NCBI GenBank assembly: GCA_002102555.1
Contig: MCFL01000025.1
Location: forward strand, 248,001-312,000
Direction of reading: 5' to 3'
Length of the DNA stretch: 64,000 nucleotides
DNA from: Catenaria anguillulae PL171
Lineage: Eukaryota > Blastocladiomycota > Blastocladiomycetes > Blastocladiales > Catenariaceae
Part shown: positions 13,962 to 27,100 of the stretch, one piece after another
How positions within the stretch are numbered: position 1 is the stretch's first letter
Layout: the number at the start of each line of letters is the position of its first letter
The notes under the pieces: model-generated
Database searches by the model: none
Seen by the model: only the letters and a program-made list of their open reading frames with translations
Told to the model about the DNA's origin: nothing
Program-made: the position numbers and the translations under genes

Positions 13962-16900
13962 ATGAAATGCTCGATTCCGCAGACAATGTCCACGCCTTCG
14001 AGCCCCAGCGGCTTCTCCGGCCAGGCACAGCCGGCGACGTCGCCCGCTATGACCATTGGCCGGCCCACCAGCCCCGTCGCCGTTCCTGTGACCTCGCCCA
14101 CCCCGTCTTGGAGCCGCCCGCGCTTTGGATCGCTGCCCCGCCGCCTCGGCCGCCAGTCTTCCACCCCAGCACTCTTTGCCCGCCGCACCTCGATCGAGTC
14201 GCAGTCCTCCACGGTTCACTCGATGAGGTCCTCGCTCGATGTCTGGCCCGAAGATTCCACTGTTCCCGCATCGCACTCGCACGATCCCGGCGCACCCGCA
14301 CCAAAGTCCTGGCGGTCCCGCTTGGCACACACTGTCAAGGGCCCCGCCGTCAAGGCTGCCAAGGCCGTCAAGGCGGCCATGGGCCGTGCGACGGGCAGCT
14401 CGTCCGCCTCGTCGTCACCCAGAATAGCGCCCGTCGACAATGGGTTTTCCGACTCGGAGGCATCCTTTTCCCTGTCCGTCTCAACACTCAACGGCGCCGG
14501 TCCGAGATCTCGGACAGTGACGCAAGACGACCTGGGCACACCCACGCTATATGCCATGTCTGCCATCCCTGCTCCATCGCCGCTCATTCGCCCCTCTGCG
14601 TCTCCGCCTTCGTTCGCCTCGTCGCTTGTCCCGCCATCCACCGTCATTCGCTCGACCACATACGGCGATATCCACGGCGACCAGGATGTTCCACTTGACA
14701 GCCCGCCGCTCCAACCTGTACCCTTACCCCCATTTGCGGCCCCGGCCGAGCAAGAGTCAACTACGCCCATCCTTGCCGCCCTAGATTTGTCACATGACCC
14801 GGCAGACATTACAGTAACCGACGGCCGCCTCACTCCATTGCCGCCCGGTTCGCCTACATCGCCTACAATGGCCTCTCACCCGTCATCCGATCCCGTCCCA
14901 ATCCCCAGCCCAAAACCACGCTCGCAAACCGCCGCTCCCTCTCACCTTCCCCATGAGCCCGCACATCCGCCGGCACACCACGCTCGGTCACGGCCACCAC
15001 GCCGCGATCACCAGCGGACGCATGTGCACCCAACGGCGTCCAACAGCCCGGGACCCATCCGCAGGCATTCTGTCTCGTCGCCAGAGTACCAGCAAGTCCT
15101 ACACGGCATTTACGGCTGGTCATTTGAGTCTGGCCGGCCAAACTTGCCACCTGTCCGGTCTCCTCGTCCCACCCCATCACACACTTGTCCCCGCCGTCCA
15201 TGTCTGGCGAGCTTTCGTCCGTCCCACCGCCCGTTCCAAGCAAGGACGGCATTGGCACATTGTCCACGGATCGGAAGCAGCCTGCCAACGTGGATTTGTG
15301 GCGGCACGTTGAGCAGACTTACAAGAGCCGTGCATCAGGCGCGGCAGCACGCGGGTCGAGTCCGCAGCGCAAGGCACAGTCCTCGTCGCGCGGACACACG
15401 CGGCGCAACAAGCGCCAGCCGGCGGTGCCCTTGGGTGGTGCCGCAGATGTCGTTCCGGCTGTCCCGCCCGTCCCATCCATCCCAGGCATGACCCCGGCCG
15501 CCCCGCCGTCGCCGTCGACGCAAGTGCGTGAGGCGTCTGTGGGAGAGCCCACGGGATCTCCAGGCACGCGCACAGCCGTCCATTTGGGCGGCGTGGCAAC
15601 TGCGCCGTCATCGCCCACAGCCGTGCTCGTACCCATGTCGCCTGTGATTCACTCGGGCGCACCGAGCACGGTTGCATCGAGCATTGCATCGCCTTCGTAC
15701 CCGTCGTCGCCCATGACCGACTCGTTCACGCCGAGCGCACCGCCCAATTTGGCAAACACGGCTCCTCGTTCCACATCGCTATCCACATCGCATCCACTGC
15801 CACCGCTCCCTCCATCCGCAGCAGCCTCGTCCGCCACGTCCCCCGCAAAACGCACGCCATCCTCATCGGCCGACCTCCCACTTCTCGATGACGTGTCCCT
15901 GCTCATGAAAGACCAGCGGCGCCAAATGCGGCGCCAGCAACAGCAACGCCGCACGGAATCCCTGGCGCACCACCGCAAGTCAATGCGCATTGACTCGTCG
16001 CTCGCAAACACGGCCGACGAGGCCGTCGTGGCCACGTTTGCCGAGCTCGCGCTCACGTCACCTGAAGCGGCGGCCGCCTGGGCAAAGATTCTTGCGAGTC
16101 CAACTGAAGTCACGGGCAGGTCACAGACGGCGCCGCCCACGGCCTCTACACCGGGAGTAGCGGGCACGCCTGCAAGTGAGCGTTCCGAGGCCGCGGCGGT
16201 CGATTTGGGAATGCGCGAGGAGCACGAGGTCAAGTCACCTGCGACGGCTGTGTTGACAGGCGATGACACGGGCACGGTGCTTTCCGATACAACCACGCTG
16301 ATTGCCGCGCCCGTCGAGCCAAAGTTTGATGCGCCGGCGCCACCCATGCCCGCTGCGCCGACGGGCCCTGTTGTTCCGCCTGAGGCGATTTTGCCCGAAA
16401 TCGACTTGCCCGATGTCGGGTTCCGTGTGGCCGAGCTCGAAACCACCATTGACGTCTTCACGTGGGCAACGCTTGTTGGCGCACGCGGCGTGGAAAAGGC
16501 TGCGGCACTGGATGCATTCATCAATGGCGGGACAGACGATGATGGTGCGCCTTCGACTGCGTCGCCGCTCGAGCTGGTGCGCCGGTTGACCGAGGTGCTG
16601 GACTACGAGTACCTTGAGGACTTTTTCGTGGTGTATCGTATGTTTATGGAGCCCGTGCATTTGGCTCGTTTGCTCGTGTTGAGGATCAGGGCCGCGTTAC
16701 CGGTGCCTGTGGATTCACCAGAGAAGCAGCTGGTGCGCATGAGGACAGGAGTCGTGCTGAGGCATTGGTTCAAGGTACATTTTGTCTGGAGATCGTCCAT
16801 CTCGTTTCTTGTTGGGTTGCTCACTCGTTTTATTTCTGTCAAACAACAGCACTACTTTGAGACCGACTTTGCCGACAACAAAAAGCTTCGCCGTTACATG

Positions 16901-19088
16901 TCCCGTGCCCTGAAAATGCTCACCTACATGTCGCAACTCAAGCAACAAGAAATGGACGCGCGCACCATCAAGGCCCTCAAGCACATGTGGATCAACTGCA
17001 CCGACTCGTACGTCAAGTCGCGGTCGCCCGCCACCACCCCGCAATCCGTGCTGTCGAGCTTGCCGCCCGTGTCACCAGCAACCCTGGCCCACGACTCGAT
17101 GATGTCCCACAGCCGCGCCACCATGGGTCGCCGCTCACAACTCCACCGCTCACGCCATCGCACCGCGCCAACGTGCGCATGTCGCAATGGTCCACAACAA
17201 CCGCCACGTCGCACTTTACATCCACGTCGGCAGAGGGCGACCCGGATCCAGGTGACTTGACCGACAGCTTGTCGCAGGCCGTTGCGGCCGCAAACACTCT
17301 CTCGCGCAGCATGAGCAATGCGTCGGCCAATACGACGCATTCGCGCAAGTCGGCGGGCACCAGTTATTCGGTGTCGTCGTCGAGTGCCGCAACATCAACT
17401 TGTGTGGCCGGGTCACAGGTCGGCGAGGCCGGCGGGGCTGGATCAGTGGCATCTGTCGACGATACCATTGTTTCGGCGTACCCGCTGCGGACTGCTCGGT
17501 TGAATCCGCCGCGCTCGTCCATGTCCACGTCCGTCAGTATTCGGGATTCCGCCATTCGTCATTCGGGCGTGTCCGGTTTGTCGTCTGCAGAGTCGTCGTC
17601 GGCGTCGCAAACAGAGGATGAGGGCGATGTGGACGATGATGATGACAACGAAGATGGCGCTCGGGCCAGGTATGAGGATTGGGGCCAGCAGCCGTCGTTT
17701 GAGCCTAGCGGTACTGGTCGGTCGTCCCGGTCGGCGTCGGTCCTTTCCGAGTCGCATCTGGGTATGCACAAAGGCGAAGATGACGAAGAAGAGCTGGATC
17801 CGGATACTACGGCCATGCAAATCCCCGTGTTGAGTCTCCAAGACGTGGCCAATGGACAAGTCTTGCTCCCGCCGCCGCAACTGTCCATAGACACGAGTGT
17901 TGCCGGGTCCCCCGTCCAAGCCCCTGTTTCGGCGTCCACCGCGGGCGAAGACGAAAACGACACTGTTGCGCCACTGCCCAACGTGACCAATGTCCACGTG
18001 CTGCGCAGTCCCTCGCTCGCCCCATCAACGTCGTCGCACAGTCACACGCTCATGTCGCCGCAGTCGCCTCCACTCCTGACCCGGCGCGCATCACGCGAGT
18101 CCATGTCAGGCCACCGCCCGAGCCTGCGGTCGCGGGCATCGTCGGCTTCCCTCAATATCAGCGTACCACGCACGACAAGTGTGGGCGGGCTCAGTAGCGC
18201 AAGCAGCAGCCACGGCGGAGGTGGTAGCAGCATTAGTCAAAGCGGCAAGGTCGCCGGCGGCGAGTCGGGCGACTTGGTGCGTGCGGCCATGGGCAAGATC
18301 AAGTCCATGTTCAAGCCCGGGGCAAAGGCCACGAGCGACTCGTCACGGCCGAGCTCGGGCGCGGATGATGACGATACTGAGGTAGTTCTTCGGCCGCGTC
18401 CGCAAGAGATTGCGAGTGCAGCCACGTCGGCCGTCCACGCAGCAGGTGTCGAGCCCAGTACAACGGCCACCGTTGTTCCTCGCGCCAGGAGACATGATTC
18501 GGCCATTGTTGGCGACGATGTCACGGTCGTGTCGCCAACGCCCGCGCCATCCATGATGGCCCCGCACTCGGTGGTCCCTGATACCGCGTCCACGGCACCG
18601 TTCAAGTCCCCCGCCTTATCCTCAGCGACGACAGCTGCGTCCACTGCGCACCCGCCGACCACGCCCACCGCGACACTGGCGCCATCAACGCTCCTCATGT
18701 CACCTGACCATGACGACCCGCACACGCTCGAGGACGCAGTGGAAGAGGCCGCCAAAAAGTTTGGACTGTCGCAGGCCAAGGACTTGCCGACGCATGCCCT
18801 GCCCAGCAAGGCACACATGGGCAAGTCGCCGCCGTGGGTCATGAAGGTGCGGTCGGCCGAGGTCGCGCAGCACTTGTCGATTGTCGACGAGGTCATTTTG
18901 CGGCATGTGGACTGGACAGAGTTGCTTGACATTGCCGTCGGCCGCCATCCGTTTGCGACGAAGGGCGGGTCCATTTTTGGTGGCTCCACCCGGAATTCGC
19001 GGGCAGGTGACCAGGAAGATGAGCAGGAAAAGGCAGAAGACGAGCGTGATACGGTCAAGGCGGCGATTGATCGGTTCAATACTGTGCG

Positions 19089-19128
<40 letters not shown>

Positions 19129-20300
19129 CTCTCTCCAGCGATGTTTTATTGTTCCCAATCGCTGACGGGCTCATGTCGATGTTTACCCAACTACAGACTT
19201 GCCAGTGGGTCCAATCTCAAGTGCTCATAGTCGAAGACTCGACACTGCGGTCCAAGGTGATTGAAAAGTTTATCAAGATTGCCGCCAAATGCGAAGCGTA
19301 CCGCAACTATTGCACGCTCATGGCCATTGTCGTTGCCCTGCAATCCATCAACATCAGCCGCCTGACCCGCACGTGGGCTCGCATTTCGACTGAGCGCAAG
19401 TCCTTGCTCGACCGGTTGATTCACCTGACCTCACCAACGCGCAACTTTATCGAGCTGCGCAATGCCATGGAATCCGCACCGGGCGTCCCCTTTGCTGGTG
19501 TCTACTTTTCCGATCTCTTGTTCAACAACGAAATCCCAAGCACGGTCAACATCAAGTCTGGGACGTCGTCATCGGCCACGTCAGAAACGGACGAGGAGAC
19601 GCGCACTTCGACGTCTATTACACGCTCCAGCCATAGCGGTTCCTCGTCCGCAGTGCACTCGACTGCTTCCACATCCCGCGGCCGGTTAGTCCCTCGCACC
19701 TCAACCGACAACAATGGCGAGGACGCTGACGATGCAGATACCGAGGCCGATCCAGTGGTTCGCCGTCGCCTTTCGCGTGCCAGTGAAATGCGTGCCCAGC
19801 GCGCAAAGTACCGCTCGCTCGTCCGTTCCATTTCGGCAGCCAAGCAACTGTCGACCCCACGGTCCTCGCCTGACGACTCGAGCCTTGTCCTTCCAAAGTC
19901 GGGCGACGCAACGCCCGTGTCCATCACTACCGAGGGCACGCCGACGTCGAGTATTTCGGGCCACATCATTTCCTCGGCGGCTGTCGCGTCCCGCGCTATT
20001 TTGGACTTTGAGGGCGACATTGTCACCGTGGTCAATTGGCAAAAGTATAAGGTGATTGCCAAGGTGGTTCGCAGGTTCAAGTCGTTTTTGGACTCTGCCT
20101 CGTACGACGCGCAGTACAAGTGGGCATTGCGGGACGATGTGTTTTGGCATGCCGTGTACATTGATCGTCAGGTCCTAGAAGCCGATGAGTTGACTCGGCG
20201 CAGCTATGCGTACGAGCCGTCGCAGCGGGCCGGCGCGCAAGGTGGCTCGAGTGGAACGGCAACACCAACGGCGTCGTCGTCCGCGATTCGCTCGCCGTAA
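13962..20300 (+). CDS. very large Ras-family guanine-nucleotide exchange factor (RasGEF)
   Basis: Activates Ras-type GTPases by releasing GDP. Exons 13962-16774, 16850-19083 and 19197-20300. Two apparent one-base losses (about 15125-15187, and 17123-17130 where ATGGGG reads as ATGGG) need repair; with them the CDS is 6153 bases (2050 residues). A Ser/Pro/Thr-rich N-terminal half precedes a RasGEF_N domain (LVRRLTEVLDYEYLEDFFVV and later MWINCTDSY). A disordered spacer of roughly 600 residues follows, then the catalytic domain (AQHLSIVDEVILRHVDWTEL, FIKIAAKCEAYRNYCTLMAI, GVYFSDLLF). The catalytic domain has an insertion of about 130 residues, rich in Ser and Thr, before FEGDIVTVVNWQKYKVIAKVV. 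The ATG at 13986 is an alternative start. Cdc25, Bud5 and Lte1 are possible relatives; I cannot decide among them. Confidence 0.88.
19094..19128 (+). repeat. poly-T tract inside RasGEF intron 2
   Basis: A run of 35 T occupies about a third of the 113-base intron 19084-19196, acting as an extreme polypyrimidine stretch well before the acceptor CTACAG. Confidence 0.95.
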
Positions 20301-21600
20301 TATGCCTCGTTTTGTTTCCGCATTTTCCTTTTTTTTTTTTTCCTTTTCTCCGCTTCCCCTTTCCCTCCAGTTACCATCATAGACGGATCGTGGGGTGTAT
20401 CCTTTGTTTCTCTTTCTCTCCATTCCCTCTGTCGACCGTATCTTTTATTTTTTTCGCTTCTTCCACCCCCTACACGACATGTCGCCTCCAGTATCTCCAG
20501 TATGGGGCCGTGTTGGCAACCATCTGCCGTGCGACTGTGCATTTGCTTGTGTGTGCGTAGTTCCATTCTCTGTATCTCCCCGACCATTTTGATCTCACAT
20601 TGACACTGGCCTCTCATCCCCATTTTCTCGTGCGATGTGACGCTCATTCCTTGATGTATTTTTTTTCCGTATCCCCAGTTCCAATTTGACGTTTTGGATC
20701 CTTTTGTCAACCATCCTTTTCATCCCATTCGTGTTTGTACCGTTTTTTCCTCCGTTTTGCTTTATTTTTCTGTCTGTTCCCTCTTGAAGTTCTCGTCTCC
20801 CCTGTCCCCCCATTGCATTTGTTTCGGTGTTGTTGAAATGTTGGAAATTATACAATACACAAATCATACAGTCCTTGTCCAGTGGCGATGCCCCTGAAAT
20901 CTGCCCGTTGGTTGCGTTCCATCGATCATCACAGTCCCAAACCTGAAGCGACCATGGCCCTAAACCAATTCGCTTGAAATGGATTCCCGTCGACACATGG
21001 GGCAGTGACGGCGCAATGAATTCTGCCTGCAAACGTTCGCGGATTGCGCGGCAAGCGATACACAATTCAAGTGCCGGAGATCATGCAGTTTCTCATGATC
21101 GCTTCACGGCGTCTCCGAGCCCAAGTGTGTGGGAATACGCCGGAGGGCAATATTAATCAAGGAGTGGCATTGTTGTGGCGTTCTTGCAGGGTACAAGGTG
21201 AGGTGCCCGCATGTGCAAGGAAGCTCAGGAGTCGCAATAGTTACGTGCAGCTTTAGTCAAAATCAAAGCAAGCTCTTTAGGTCACCGCCAATACCAATTG
21301 ATGACATTCAGCGATCCCAACGGAACCCTTGAGGTCGGACAAGTATTGAAAGGGGGCAACGTGGCGGGAAGTTGACAGTCACGGTCAACGTGACTGCAAG
21401 GTTCAAGTCTCGGGGCAAAATTGACGATGCACAGCGATCTTTTCGGAGGGGGGCAAGTTCCCGGAGTCGGGCCGCGGCCGGACCAGCCCTGCCAAGGAAC
21501 CGTTGATCATGTCGAGGACCGAATAAGGCTGATCGGGCGAGTGGGTGGTTGTGAAGTACGAGTGACGTTTGACGTGGGCAATATTTGAGGTGAGACTGAC
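20301..21600. other. intergenic between convergent genes
   Basis: The first 500 bases after the RasGEF stop are very T- and C-rich, as expected for a 3' UTR. The rest up to arm A holds nothing I recognise. Confidence 0.5.
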
Positions 21601-21658
21601 TGACGCCAGCGTCAATGAAGCGATTCGGTTCCCATGAGATATTTTTTGAATGTTTTAC

Positions 21659-21672
21659 ATCTCAATTGAGAT
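21659..21672. promoter_or_regulatory. 14-base perfect palindrome downstream of gene A
   Basis: ATCTCAATTGAGAT, about 80 bases past the stop codon of gene A. The identical palindrome lies at 57151-57164, at the equivalent place past gene B, inside otherwise diverged sequence. Possibly a 3'-processing or protein-binding element. Confidence 0.4.
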
Positions 21673-21750
21673 TTTATAAACTTGTCTATGGACATCGGTG
21701 CATTTTTTTATCGGGGGTGGGGTACACATTAGGAAGGGGTCAAATAGGAA

Positions 21751-24045
21751 TCAGGGCAGGGTTTTGCGCTTAAGCGCACGAGGACGAAGCACGCGGCTCG
21801 TCGCGCCTCCACTCCCACTTGCCGTCTCAACGCATGGGACCGCACCCGCCGGCACTGTTGGACTGGCGCCAGTTGAGCCCGACGACAACAATGATGGAGT
21901 GTCCGCGGCCTTGTCCTGAGTGTTTTTTGCTTTCCGGGAGATTCGAGGCTTCTTGTTGGGCAAGGTCGCCTTTGAGCTTGATGCGGGTGATAGTACAGGA
22001 ACAGATGGTTGGGCAGTCTGTGAAAACTTATTGACATGCGCTGAGAAGGAGGTTGCCATCTTGTCCACCATTGATGTATACCTGTGCTTGCCGCCAAAGA
22101 ACCGCTTGCAATTGTCGACAATCAGCTCCATATCGACATGTACCTCCTTTGCGGACGAGTACTCGTGCCTGAACAACTTGCCTTCGATAGAAGACAGGTC
22201 CATGGGTTGCGAAATGGTAATGGGATAGTCTGGCAAGCCGCAAGTCACCCAATCGAACGGGTTGGCAAAGGGTTCGGCGCACTTCAATAACTTTACATGA
22301 TGAATCGCACGGAGTAGCACACTTTGCTCGGCATTTGTGAAACTGGCGCTTGCTTCAGCTATATCCGATGCCACGATTGGCAAATTGTCTGTGGTCGAGG
22401 ATGGAGGCAAAGGTTGCTGATCGGACGTGTTGACCGAATCATGTCCACTGATAGGGCTTGGATCACATTTCGCGACTTGTTGGTTCTGCTCGTTGGTTGT
22501 GAACCATGCGCATTTCAGGGCGGAGCGAGCCGTCAAGCTGACCAAAAAAAAAACATGATGGTGAGCAAAAGCAAAGCACCTCAATCCATCCAAGACTCGA
22601 GAAAAGCAAGCACAAACCGTTTGGATGGGTCACGCTCCAGCAGCCCATCAATCAGATCGAGCAGGGCCTTGGAGAGCAGGGCACCTGTCGTGTTGGAAGT
22701 CTGCATGTCGCGGCCACGCCAAATGCAGTCCAGCAATCTTTTGGGCGTGTTTGCGTCATAGGGCAAGTACCGGTTCACGATTGCACAAACTGTGATTCCC
22801 ATGGCCCACATGTCCGCGGCAAGCAAGTCGCACGTTGAACGACTCTTTGCATTGAGAAGCTCAGGTGCAAGGTAGTCAAGTGTCCCGCTGTATGTACGTA
22901 CAAAGAGTGTTTGCAGAGACAGTTAATGTTGATATGTAGGTAGCCGAGGAAAGACTCTGGGTGAATGTCGATGTACCAGAGGTCAGACGGTCCCTGGTGT
23001 TAACTTGCCGAGCGATCCCAAAGTCGGTGATAGCCACCCGCAGGGTGCCCTCACCATTGCCGTTGTGATTGAGCACCACGTTTTCGGGTTTGATGTCACG
23101 GTGTGCGATGCCATGGGCATGGATATGCTATGTATCGTCAAATCAGGCGAGATCCAGTGTAGGTAGGTAAGGTAACGATCCTTGAATGAGAATTCCTATC
23201 TTGTGCATTGAAACAAATCTCGTATTCATTGAATGACTGTACCTCAAGCCCGCGCAGCATCTGTTGGATGACTGACCGAAACTGACACTCGTCAACATTT
23301 GGTGCCTCGATGAGCAAATCAAACAAGTCGCCTGACATGTATCTGTGTGGTAAGGTAATGGGTTTGCGAGGATGCACGTTAGTATGTCCAAACGGTAAGC
23401 GCGCAGCGCCTAGTAAAAGACAAGTGAGACGAACAGGTCCTGGAGGACATATACATGCGACTTTGTTTCGACAAAGCCATGGCAGCCGACAATGTTGGGC
23501 TATGTACAGTCACAGATGGGGCAAGATAGTACGTGAATGAATACGGTGGTGCTAGAGACAACACTGGAAACTGCCGTCGCATCCACAGGAAAACATACGT
23601 GTCTGGGGAGTTTCTTCAAAAGAGCAACCTCAGGCACGTTGGCGTTGTGCTGCAGCAGTTGCGCCTTTTGCTTTGAAATAATCTTGCAGGCGTATAGCTG
23701 CCCGGAAGCCAAGTGCCTTGATTTCCAGACAGTGGAAAAGCTACCACTGTGCATGAGCACGGACGCGACGCAAAGTCATGGAGATGCCGCCGTGAGTGCT
23801 TTGAAAATAGAAACACAAACAGCAAGGATATGTGAGTCGGATACGGACCTGCCCAGATACTTGAGCAATTCATAGGATTCCTTGAACCTGTGTGACTCTG
23901 GATCGGAATCATGGCTGTACTTGGGTGCGCGACCTGGAAGCACTGTGCACGTCACCGTCAACTGCATTTGATGCCGCGGTCGATGTGGACTCAGGGACAG
24001 GATCAAGCGCTTGCTCTTTGGCATGATTGGGTTCACCTCTCTCGC

Positions 24046-24079
<34 letters not shown>

Positions 24080-24184
24080 GGATAGCGTGTGTGCCAAAGA
24101 TGACGACGTCACTGTGTTCGTCGGATCATGGGAAGATGCCAGAGTGTCAACACTCGTCGGCCGTTCAGTCACTTGTGATGGCAT
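21751..24184 (-). CDS. protein kinase-bromodomain fusion protein, copy A
   Basis: Seven exons: 24184-23849, 23746-23599, 23499-23435, 23342-23243, 23127-22977, 22887-22618, 22537-21751. The kinase has a Gly loop (YLGSGSFSTVW), the catalytic Lys in LYACKII, the C-helix Glu in VPEVALLKKL, HRDIKPENVV, DFG, CGTLDYLAPE and a terminal RLTARSALKCAWF, so it should be active. After a linker of about 60 residues comes a bromodomain with YPITISQPMDL (ZA loop) and DNCKRFF carrying the acetyl-lysine-binding Asn. The end is basic (RVLRPRALKRK), a likely nuclear signal. Copy A has an N-terminal run of 11 Asn. Two frame problems occur: exon 1 is out of phase by one after the Asn-rich insertion, and exon 5 reads GGG at 22991-22995 where copy B has GGGG. 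A chromatin-directed signalling role is inference. Confidence 0.85.
24046..24081 (-). repeat. AAC trinucleotide repeat coding for poly-Asn
   Basis: About 12 uninterrupted AAC codons on the minus strand (GTT on plus) within exon 1 of copy A. Copy B lacks this and the roughly 130 bases around it. Confidence 0.9.
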
Positions 24185-27100
24185 GATAGATTTGGTAGCG
24201 GAAAGGCACAGTGCGGTTCAGCAGTTGCTTTTAGTCACGGTGGATTCGTCAGTCGATTGTGTATGGAAGTACTGTTGGTCGCATGCAGTGGGATGAAAGG
24301 GGCAAGAATCGTGTATTCATCTGTACACCTGTGAACATTTCGTGTTCGCACCTGTACGTGCAGTGCACGCGCAAACCACTTTGCCGCAACAGGCACGTGC
24401 ATGAAGAACAGATCGATCGAGCATTCAAGTTCGATTACTTATAAATGTATGTCCAACCGATCCGCTGACATTGACTGTGAGAGAGATTCCGGTATTCCCA
24501 ACAAATCGAGTGTCAAGCTGTTTTTATACCCCACTTTCTGTAATCTCTACTGTCGGCAATTGTTCAAGCATCACAGATGCGGCCTGATATCCTGGTCAGC
24601 CAAGTCGAATCGAGTCGCCGCCGTCACGTCACGTCACCCGACAATCGCCCTTGAACAATATGTTTCGGACTTGGGGCGGACGGGTATGAGGCGGGCTGTT
24701 CACGATTCCAAGTCTTCCCAAGTCGGGACACATGAGACTGTAGCCGCCAAGTATCCCTGTGGGTGCAATCCTATTCGTGACCTGCAGCAGCACTCGCATC
24801 CAGTCCATTGATCCGTTTTACCGTTTCAAACAGAAACCCCACACTGGACTTCCAAGGCGACTGTTCGAATCGATCCATTCCATTTTCTCCTAGCAAGTCG
24901 TTGTCGCAAGCGACGGACATTCTGCCATGCGCGTTCAATAGCCGCTCTTATGCCGGGAAAGCTCCAGATTTCTGCATCTGGTTCAAAAACTGGTCATTTA
25001 TCATACATAGCGGGTCGCGCAACATGTGTTCCCCCGTCGTGCAGACAATTTGGGTCACCCACTGTGCCCTCATTCGTCTCCGGTCGGTCCTTATGACGAT
25101 CTGGCACGATGTGTGTGGGGGGAAAACTATGTTGACTTGGTGGATAACCGTTCGTTTGTCCCAAAGAGCTCCATTACAACCGTGCGGTCAGTAGCACTGG
25201 GCACTCAGGCAGTACATCGCGGTATCGTCTTCCACGCACGATTCGGATCGGATACGGTATCCACTTTGCACATGGGCATACTCGGCGGTGCCAATGATGT
25301 GCAAAGTGCACACGTAGGCGTGTGTCTGCACTTGGCGTGCAGGATCCTCATCCGAATCCCGATTCGTCTGCTGGTTGCCGTGCCATTTGCGTGGACTGTC
25401 TTGTCAGAAGTGCACTTCTGGTCTAGTTCATACTTGCCTTATACATCCTGCCGCGTCTTGGATGGGCTCTCTTGTCGGATCGACACCTTTGCGATGAGTT
25501 CTCTTCTTTCCCCTCCGTTTAGATTTTAATACGCTTGGGCCTTGTTGCTTGTCAAGATCAGGCCTGTCCTGCGAGGTACGTGCCTAATTCAAATGTGTTT
25601 CGTCCTTTCGGCTCGCTATGTTCCCGTTGACCCCCCCCCCCCCCCCTGCACATCCAGAAAACCTCGAGCGGTTTCCGTGGATTGAGGTTCGCTAGATGCG
25701 GCTGCTGCGTTGGTTGTTTTATCTACGTACACCTTGCACCATTCTACTTTCGACCTGAGCTTTCCCTATTTCACGGGTACTAGTATCCCTGCCTATTGCG
25801 TCTTTGTTCTCACACATCGCCATTTATAGGTACCACCGATCCTTCAATTGAATTCCTCGAGGCCAGTGTCTTCCTGATCGCCGACTGCTTCAAGCCGGGC
25901 GTTCCAGGCGTTCCAAGCACGAGGGCTGTGGGGCCGGGGCGCTTTCAATCAAGAACTCGAGCGGACTGCGGATACATCGTCTCTCAAGAACATACTCCAA
26001 AACTCGGGGCCGCCATTTTCGACGCGCATGCAACGCTAGCTTGCGGCGGTTCTCGCGTGCCCACGACGATCCACCTGATTGTGATTTTGGCGGCCGGCAC
26101 CCTCCCAATCCAAGCCGAGCTTGTGAATCGACATTACTGGACCCGCTTATCACGTCTCTGTTGGATCCTTTCCTCGCATCGCCCGTGCCTTTCCTAAGTG
26201 ACCGTCTTGAATCCTGGCGTGACAAGCTCATGGCCGTGTCTGCATCTCAATAATGTGACGGTGACTGGCGCGAGCAACTAGCTGGCTGCGGACACATCTT
26301 CCCACGCCGAAGAGTGGGCCATGGAGATGGACCGTGACCGTGTGCACTTCAACTATCGGGCTGAGCTCTGCCAATTGGCATTCCATCGTTGGCCTTGGGC
26401 GACTGTGAACACGGCCATATGTAGAGCCACAGTTCCAAGTCTTGCAGGTCCTGTCGCAAGTTTCTGGTCGTGCTACGAATGCGCTTCGGCATCCCAATGA
26501 AGCCGCTTTGCGTCGCTCGGACGCGGGCTGGCCGCCACACACGACCGAGGTCAAAGTCTGCGTTTCTGTTAATTCATATGAAATATCAAGCAGTAGGGAA
26601 TTTGGACAAGAGGCGGGAGGTTCAAGGTTTCCGACAAAAGGTTGCGTTTGGCGGAAGTAAACGGTTTTGACAAGGATTTCGCGTGCGGCCATACAGTAAG
26701 TCTGTCAATTTCAGTTGAATGTGCCATGTGGTGATTGGATACTCGTACCGTCGTTTGTTGGAAGCGATGTGGATGGGAAATGAATTGAATCATCAGGTAA
26801 ATCGTGTACATATAATCGGAGAGCAAACGAGCATTCGGCGAGAAGGGAAAGACGCGGCATCGGAATACGGAAAGGACGGTTGGGACTGGAATCAAAATGC
26901 AGGAACGGAATCAACAGAACAACATATACATAAAAAGAAGAGGATGAGAGAAAGAATGCAAGACGATGCCGTCAGCAAAAAAACCAGAGAATACACGGAG
27001 ACAAACCAGATATTCACAAGGAGCGCGTTGACAGAATGCGCAGGAATCATGCATGCAGGTGCATTTTGCAACTTCAGGGATGGAGCTCAGTTTGGGGTTG

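Larger units (their letters stand above)
21600..27032. repeat. arm A of a long inverted duplication (partner 51938-57215)
   Basis: Read as reverse complement, this stretch matches 51938-57215 along nearly its whole length. The match covers the 3' flank, the entire kinase-bromodomain gene and about 2.8 kb upstream. Examples are the near-identical stretches around 25255-25430 and 53490-53660, and around 26780-27030 and 51938-52200. Divergence comprises substitutions, small indels and expanded simple repeats. I saw no terminal repeats or transposase, so this is annotated as a segmental duplication. Ends are estimated by eye to within some tens of bases. Confidence 0.85.

Noticed and set aside
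21361..21425. tRNA-like stretch containing GGTTCAAGTC, resembling a B box
   Set aside because: No convincing A box, acceptor stem or anticodon arm can be folded around it.
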